Source of the DNA: Sistotremastrum niveocremeum HHB9708
Taxonomy: Eukaryota; Basidiomycota; Agaricomycetes; Sistotremastrales; Sistotremastraceae
Assembly (NCBI GenBank): GCA_001630475.1
Contig: KV419395.1
Location: 810,753-874,752, forward strand
Direction: 5' to 3'
DNA: 64,000 nucleotides
The position numbers and the translations under genes are program-made. Under the pieces are notes generated by a model that was given only the letters and a program-made list of their open reading frames with translations, was not told the origin of the DNA and did not search any database. Below, one piece after another: positions 58,248 to 64,000 of the stretch (position 1 is the first letter of the stretch; every line of letters starts with the position of its first letter).

Positions 58248-59590
58248 TCAAAGGCTGCGCCAGAGAATGGCGATTACGACGACGGCAAGAATTGTCCAGG
58301 CCTTGCCTCCGAGAAGTCGCACCAACACTGCGATTGTGCTGAAAGTATACTGAACACTCTCCGCGAATCTGCAATGGCGTAAATAAGTTTGCTCGGGACA
58401 CGTTCACCTCCCTCTCGCTCACTTGGTTAAACGCTCAGCGCGTTGGTTAATCATCTTGTATACCCCTTCGGTCAATGTTGGTTTTTCAATCCTGAAGACG
58501 GGCCCGTCGTCCGGCAGCGTCCAGGCGGCACCATCTGTATCCGGATCTAGCTCAGTAGCAGCGTTAAAGATGGCTCCTGCAATCCGCGGAACTGGAACCA
58601 AGGGTATCCCAGCTAGGAAAGCCTTCACCCCAACGTGCAGTATATCGGTGTCTATGTGGATGTGATTGCGCCTTCAGAAAGCTTTTCTCTCCTTTGACAA
58701 GCGATTCCATACCTGCGAAGAAAGGGCATACCACGCCTGATCGAATCCCGCGTGCTTGCAGGTATGGCGCGATACCTTTCGAAAAGCCTAGGATGCCGTG
58801 CTTTGCACATGTGTAGTTGGGTGCATGCGGTATACCCTCGAAGGAAGCTGTCATAATTAAGCTGCTGAATACACCGCATCTAAGCAGCACATACCCATGG
58901 ATCCAATTAGCACCAGGGATCTCAACTCTGCAGGATCATCCTTTGGTTTGTCCAGGTAATGGAGAGTCAGGTGAACAGCTACGCCAAAGTCAGCCTGATT
59001 CGTTGATTTTATCAGCGATCGTACTATGCATGACGGCAATCAGATTGATTTCCGTTGTCCTCAGGTCAGGTTTTGTGGGTTTGCCATTGACCACCGTCAC
59101 CACTCCAAATTGCCCAACCTCTCCAATCCCGGCGTTCGGAACGACAACATTCACCTTTCCGAATTTGGATATTGCCAGTTCAAATAGGGCTACTTGATCA
59201 TCCCACTTGGTCACGTCGCACCTGTGGAATACCGCGTCTCTGATAGAAGGTCAATGGATTGCTTAAAACATGCTCGAGTAAACGAACCCTCCGCTTCCAG
59301 TGATTTCTGCGACCGTTCTCTCTCCATTTTCCACATCAATGTCACCAATTACTAGTTTCGCCCTTGTATTTCTGTGAATTATGTACTCGACGTTACGATA
59401 TAGACGCACGAACCCGTATTTAGCAAATTCCAAGGCACTGGCTTTACCTATGCCTTTGCTGGCACCTGTGTTATATGGTCTAAATCCTGTCGCAAATAAA
59501 GCCCGGGAACAATCTACCCGTGATTAAGACCACAGCTCCTTTCGCGCGACTCGCGTGGTCATATAGCTTATCATCAAGAATTGTAGACAT
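58248..59590 (-). CDS. Short-chain dehydrogenase/reductase with C-terminal membrane tail
   Basis: This is a predicted NAD(P)-dependent oxidoreductase. The ATG at 59590 reads MSTILDDKLYDHASRAKG, then VVLITGASKGIGKASALEFAKYG, giving the TGxxxGxG cofactor motif. Later blocks are CDVTKWDDQVALFE, VPNAGIGEVG, GSMASFEGIPHAPNYTCAKHG (catalytic Tyr-x3-Lys) and GVVCPFF. After ERLT an intron leads to a last exon encoding VQYTFSTIAVLVRLLGGKAW followed by a hydrophobic helix (TILAVVVIAILWRSL), which looks like a membrane tail. Substrate cannot be inferred; NAD versus NADP is open. It diverges from the CLC gene over 151 bp and ends 17 bases from ARFRP1. Confidence 0.86.
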
Positions 59591-59741
59591 GTACTACGAT
59601 AGAATGATTGTGGTATATGTGAGGGAAGAGCGATGGCCGAAAGCAGAGGTCAAGCGCCAGCTTGCGGCGCGCTCAACTTCATTCAGACTTTCTCTGCTGC
59701 GCTTCGCCGTCGCACTCACGTTGGTCTCGCCTTGAGGACAT

Positions 59742-62700
59742 ATGACCATTCCTGGTCGACCCGGAGAACTCGACGAAGATGAATGGGCCCAAATCAGGTA
59801 GGACTTTACTCAGAGGTCTGGAAGTACAACTGAGCACAGTCCCTAAGGCGTTATGAGGATTTTACGACCATAGGTGTTCTCAATATGAAATTGAAAGGCC
59901 ATCGCTCGGACTAAACCAGGACTCTCAGATTGGATAGAGGATGCCATGATCGAACGCAACAGACGGGTGCGCTACGAGAGTCGAGCGCGTTCAGATCCTT
60001 CAAGTCGACATGGACCAATAAATGCGAGATGGGTTTACGACAGAGCTCGAAATGCAGTAAATGCGGCTCAGAGTTGGGTCATTATCAGCATTGCAGGTTG
60101 CGTTGTGCCTCTTGTCATCTTTGTGGACGCCTAACATAAAGCTCAACTGAAGGTGTCTTTATTGGCGTCAATGCAGCCCTCATATCCATCATAACCGAGT
60201 GGCTATCTGACCTCAAAATGGGCTATTGCTCCGACGGATGGTGGCTCAACCAACAGGTTTGTTGTTGGGAGATTGATGGTGCAGAGGAAGGGGCGTGTTC
60301 GACCTGGAGAACGTGGAGTCCGCTTGCTCCAGGGAGGTGGCTAATCTACGTGCTTTTTGCGGTGAGGAGCTCCTTCCCCTCCTGTTACGCCCTGACATCC
60401 TCATGCTCGCCAACCCCACAAGATGGTCTTTTCCTTCGTGGCCGCGCACTTAGTGCGATCGTTCGCAAAGTACGCCGCAGGCTCCGGGATTTCTGAAATC
60501 AAATGTATTCTCGCAGGATTTGTGATGCAAGGTTACTTAGGCGGATGGACGCTCATCATCAAAAGCATCACCTTGGTGTGTGGTTTCAGCATTCTCGCTC
60601 GGACAAAGTCTAATATTTGTAGCCCTTTGTGATTGCATCTGGTTTGTCGGTTGGAAAAGAGGGTCCATCAGTACATGTCGCTTGCTGCATAGGCAATGTT
60701 GTCGCGCGTATGTTCAGCAACTTTTCCCGCAGTCAAGGCAAGCACCGTGCCTCCCCTCCCCCTGAAACCCCGTAGTTGAAATGGATCAGGGAAAATGCGA
60801 GAAATCTTGACGGCCGCCAGTGCAGCTGGAGTGGCCGTTGCGTTCGGTTCGCCGATCGGCGGGGTGCTTTTCTCTATTGAGGTTCAGGGAGTCTCTCGAA
60901 CATTCAAGAGCCTGACTAAATTGAATATCCCAGGAAATGAGCCACAATTTTAGCATCAAGACCATGTGGCGTAGTTTCCTGTGTGCACTTGTGGCTACTG
61001 TTACACTTTCCGTTAGTACCCTCAAGTTGATGACTTATGACCGTTTCTTTTTCTCACAGCGGCTAGGTTATGAATCCTTTCCGAACGGGCAAGTTGGTAC
61101 TTTTCCAAGTCACTTATGACCGTGATTGGCATTTTTTTGAGATCATCTTCTTCATGATCATCGGCGCTTTCGGAGTAACACATTCATCTCTGGTATTTTC
61201 TCTCTGATAACACCGAATGTCATGCAGGGTTTATACGGCGCCCTTGTCATTAGGCTTCACATGCAGGTTATGGCGTTCCGTCGAAAATATCTTGCCAATC
61301 AGGGCGTTACGGAGGCTGTGGTTCTCGCAACATTGACGGCGTTCTTTGGATACTTCAACCGTTTCTTGAGGATAGACATGACCGAAAGTTTAGCCATATT
61401 GTTCCGAGAGTGCGAGGACGGAGGTGACTATGATAATCTTTGCCAGTGAGCACGCCAATGACAAGGTGCACCTTGGTCATTCTTCTGACTGCCCACCATA
61501 AGAACGTCTGCACAATGGCGCATGGTCAATTCCCTGTTCTTGGCCACCACATTGCGCATACTCTTTGTTGTTGTTTCATATGGTTGCAAGGTGCCAGCGG
61601 GGATATTCGTGCCCTCCATGGCTATCGGCGCGACCTTTGGGCGAATGGTCGGCATCATTGTCAAAGCAACTTATCGGTCAGACCTGTCAACAACTGAGTT
61701 CGTACACGGGGCTCATAACTAACAAAGGGCATTCCCCGAGTTTGGATGGTTTGCTGTGTGTCAACCAGACGTGCCTTGCATCACCCCAGGAACATATGCT
61801 TTTCTCGGAGCGGCTGCAGCGCTTGGGTTCGTGAACGCCTTTCCATCGCGGATTATATCTGATTCCCCGCAATAGTGGTGTCATGAGGATCACAGTCACT
61901 GTCGTAGTGATCATGTTTGAATTAACAGGTGCACTAACGTACATCTTGCCCACTATGGTATCGCCTCACCTCACATCTTTCATTTGTTACATGATTGATC
62001 CCGCCTGTAGATAGTCCTGCTAATGACTCGGGCGGTGGGGGACCTCTTTGGGACTAGTGGCATTGCAGATGAGATGATCCGTTTCAACGGATATCCATAT
62101 CTTGATAAAGAGGAACACGGCTTTAATATTCCAGGTAGGACCATTATGTGTTCACGCAACCTCGAGCACCGACTGATGTTCAAATCAGTCTCCAGAGTAA
62201 TGCGCAAAGAGGTTTATTCTCTTGATGGAACGGGAATGACGGTGCATGCTCTCGGTCAGTATTCATCTGGGACTTGCCTCCGACCCAGTACCGAACTTGC
62301 TGTGCAGAACAGAAGATTAGAACCGAACAAGTATCTGGATACCCCATAGTTTCCCGAGGGCCCGGATCTACATTGTTGGGTTACATTGGGCGCAACGAAC
62401 TCAATTATGTGCTAGGTAAATCATGAAACCTGACATTATCCCGAATTACTAAGTGCCTGAACGATTTAGACAAAGCCAGGCAGACCCAGGATCTAACACC
62501 TGACATGGAGTGCTCTTTCGTAGAGCTACAGGAAGACGTGGAATTCACTCCACACCTGCCGCCTACTAGCGCGAGTCCAGCCATGGGGATTGAGGATCAC
62601 GATGCAGTGGAACTGATCGAGACTGTGACGAGTGACAACGTCTTAAAGCTGTGGCCTTGGGTCAACCGAGTGAGCACCATCAATCTACTGTACCATGGAT

Positions 62701-63049
62701 TTAATTCACTGACCGGGCGACAGGCTCCACTGACGGTTGCCCCTCAGTTGCCACTAGAAATAGTGATGCAGATATTCAAAAGACTGGGGTAAGCCAGGCT
62801 TGAGATCCGATTTGTCAATTTCCCTGATCAGGCCCCTGTAGTCCCCGAATCATTCTGGTAGAACAATATGGCAAACTTCAAGGCCTGGTCACTGTAAAGG
62901 ATGTTCTTCGCTTTACGACGTTAGAAAATAGTCGTGCCCGTCCTTGGGATGAGCAGGACGTAGGTGGATTAATCGACGAGGCTTGGGTGTGGATTTCCGA
63001 GCAGATGGATCGCAGTATACGTTGGGCTAAGGGTTTATTAAGGAGATAG
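59742..63049 (+). CDS. GEF1: CLC-type chloride/proton transporter (Gef1-like)
   Basis: This multi-span anion transporter probably sits in Golgi/endosomal/vacuolar membranes. The start at 59742 gives [19 protein letters not shown]. Signatures: [18 protein letters not shown] (gating Glu), [15 protein letters not shown] (proton Glu), and [15 protein letters not shown]. Having both glutamates predicts 2Cl-/H+ exchange. Two C-terminal CBS motifs follow, one near [12 protein letters not shown] and one ending [21 protein letters not shown]. About 14 short introns interrupt the gene. It diverges from the dehydrogenase gene and converges on PIG-U with 49 bases between stops. Family assignment is firm; the exchange mode is inferred. 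Confidence 0.93.
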
Positions 63050-63098
63050 ATTGATATTATTTTATTACATGGACCGTTAATAATGCCTCTGATAATGC

Positions 63099-64000
63099 TC
63101 ATATTTGTACTAATTCCCATCCATCTGGGCGAGTTCCGAGGCCGACGCGAAGGCCTGCTTGCAGTGCATCAAGGATCGCGAAACCGTTTGCCAACGCAAA
63201 TACCAAAGTCGAGGCGTAGAAAAAGTTCGCGTTCCCTGTTCCCTGTGAAAGCCACAGTTTATGAAACAAAGGTAATAGGAGCGATGAATGCAAGTGAAGC
63301 AATGCAGTGACAATGGGCGTTCGCAAATCTGTATAGGAGGGTTAGTTGGTCTTCACTACCTGGAGACTGAGCCTCACATTGATAGATTTCCGGGAACACT
63401 CCCAATAATGTTAGGAATAATCCGGCATCGGCTAAGGTAGGGTAAGGCTTGAGCAGGCCAACAATGCCTAGAATGATGTATGCAGCAAAAAGGGGGTCAT
63501 GTCTATGGTGCCATAGTGAGCTCGGGTATGCCTCTTTACTCGAAGTAAATTACTGGAATTTAAGACTGAGCGGGACCACGTAGATAGCCATGTGAATCTA
63601 CGGATAAAATCAAGTCCTTTTCTCGAGATTCGGAGAAGTAAACTCACGGAGAAGGCTGCGAGAAAGAAGGGTCGAAAGTGATCAAACATCTCAGTAAAGA
63701 AGTACCACCATAAACCAGGATTAGGCGTCAAGTCGGGAAGCGTAAGACTGTAGATGGGTCAGGAATTTTGGCATGCGGGCGAGGAGTAGGTAACATACAA
63801 TGCGCCCCATGTTTTATATGGCCAATGTACACCTCCAGCAATCGAGCTTGCCGTGATGGAAAGGATGCCGACATAAATGGAATATTCAGCGATGAGGGGA
63901 ATAAGCTTAGACCAGGAATGAAATGCGGTCGGCGTGGCGAGGGATGAATGAGGGCCCCTCAATATGAGCAAAGAAATCGGGAGTGTCAATAAGACGGCCG
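63099..64000 (-). CDS. PIGU: GPI transamidase subunit PIG-U/Gab1, C-terminal part (cut by window edge)
   Basis: This ER membrane subunit of GPI transamidase attaches GPI anchors to proteins. Only the C-terminal half is present; the 5' part lies beyond 64000. Visible exons read LPISLLILRGPHSS, YSIYVGILSITASSIAGGVHWPYKTWG, FLTLPDLTPNPGLWWYFFTEMFDHFRPFFLAAFS and, after further introns, HDPLFAAYIILGIVGLLKPYPTLADAGLFL. The end has NANFFYASTLVFALANGFAILDAL, a typical PIG-U terminal span. The WWYFFTEMFDHFRPFF block is strongly diagnostic. The stop is at 63099-63101. Confidence 0.92.

Overview
The window is nuclear DNA from a compact filamentous basidiomycete, most likely an Agaricomycete. It contains about 29 protein-coding genes. 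Nearly all are split by many short introns of about 45-75 nt with GT(A/T/G)NGT-type donors, and most lie less than 300 nt from their neighbours. Phyla-level placement rests on the intron pattern, on the presence of DASH (Duo1), fungal two-domain ATP sulfurylase, a Zn2Cys6 factor, and the overall protein texture. I could not identify the species. I saw no tRNA, rRNA, CRISPR array, transposase, reverse transcriptase or LTR element. Exon joins given here were worked out by hand from splice sites, reading phase and family resemblance.

Left part (1-13.4 kb): the 5' part of a Zn2Cys6 transcription factor, an orphan basic/acidic protein, a gene-poor 1.2-kb stretch, a vacuolar M28 membrane protease (PFF1), the U2 snRNP-associated SR140/U2SURP splicing protein, TPR phosphatase PP5/PPT1, and a secreted bacterial-type lytic transglycosylase.

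Middle part (13.8-41.7 kb): a multi-KH vigilin, an orphan disordered protein, a PrpD-family 2-methylcitrate dehydratase divergent from ATP sulfurylase MET3, a SNAPC3 homolog divergent from ERO1, a Kv-beta-like aldo-keto reductase, RNase H2 subunit B divergent from DASH subunit DUO1 (75-bp promoter with two MCB sites), RPS23, a homoserine-acetyltransferase-family hydrolase, an EMP70/TM9SF protein, and mitochondrial TyrRS divergent (52 bp) from queuine tRNA-ribosyltransferase.

Right part (43.6-64 kb): DEAD-box helicase DBP10, a Rkm4/SETD6-type SET methyltransferase, a WBP4-like zinc-finger splicing protein, an FLVCR-like MFS carrier, CDP-diacylglycerol synthase with a long disordered N-terminal extension, a Cue5-like CUE protein, V-ATPase c'' (VMA16), ARFRP1/Arl3 GTPase, a short-chain dehydrogenase with a C-terminal membrane tail, a CLC chloride/proton transporter and the 3' part of PIG-U.

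Most genes are housekeeping. The points of most interest are the secreted transglycosylase, the cell-cycle-type bidirectional promoter of RNH2B/DUO1, the 52-bp divergent pair acting on tRNA, the cluster of Golgi/vacuolar membrane genes at the right end, and the extended CDS1. I found no evidence for a wholly novel multi-gene system.
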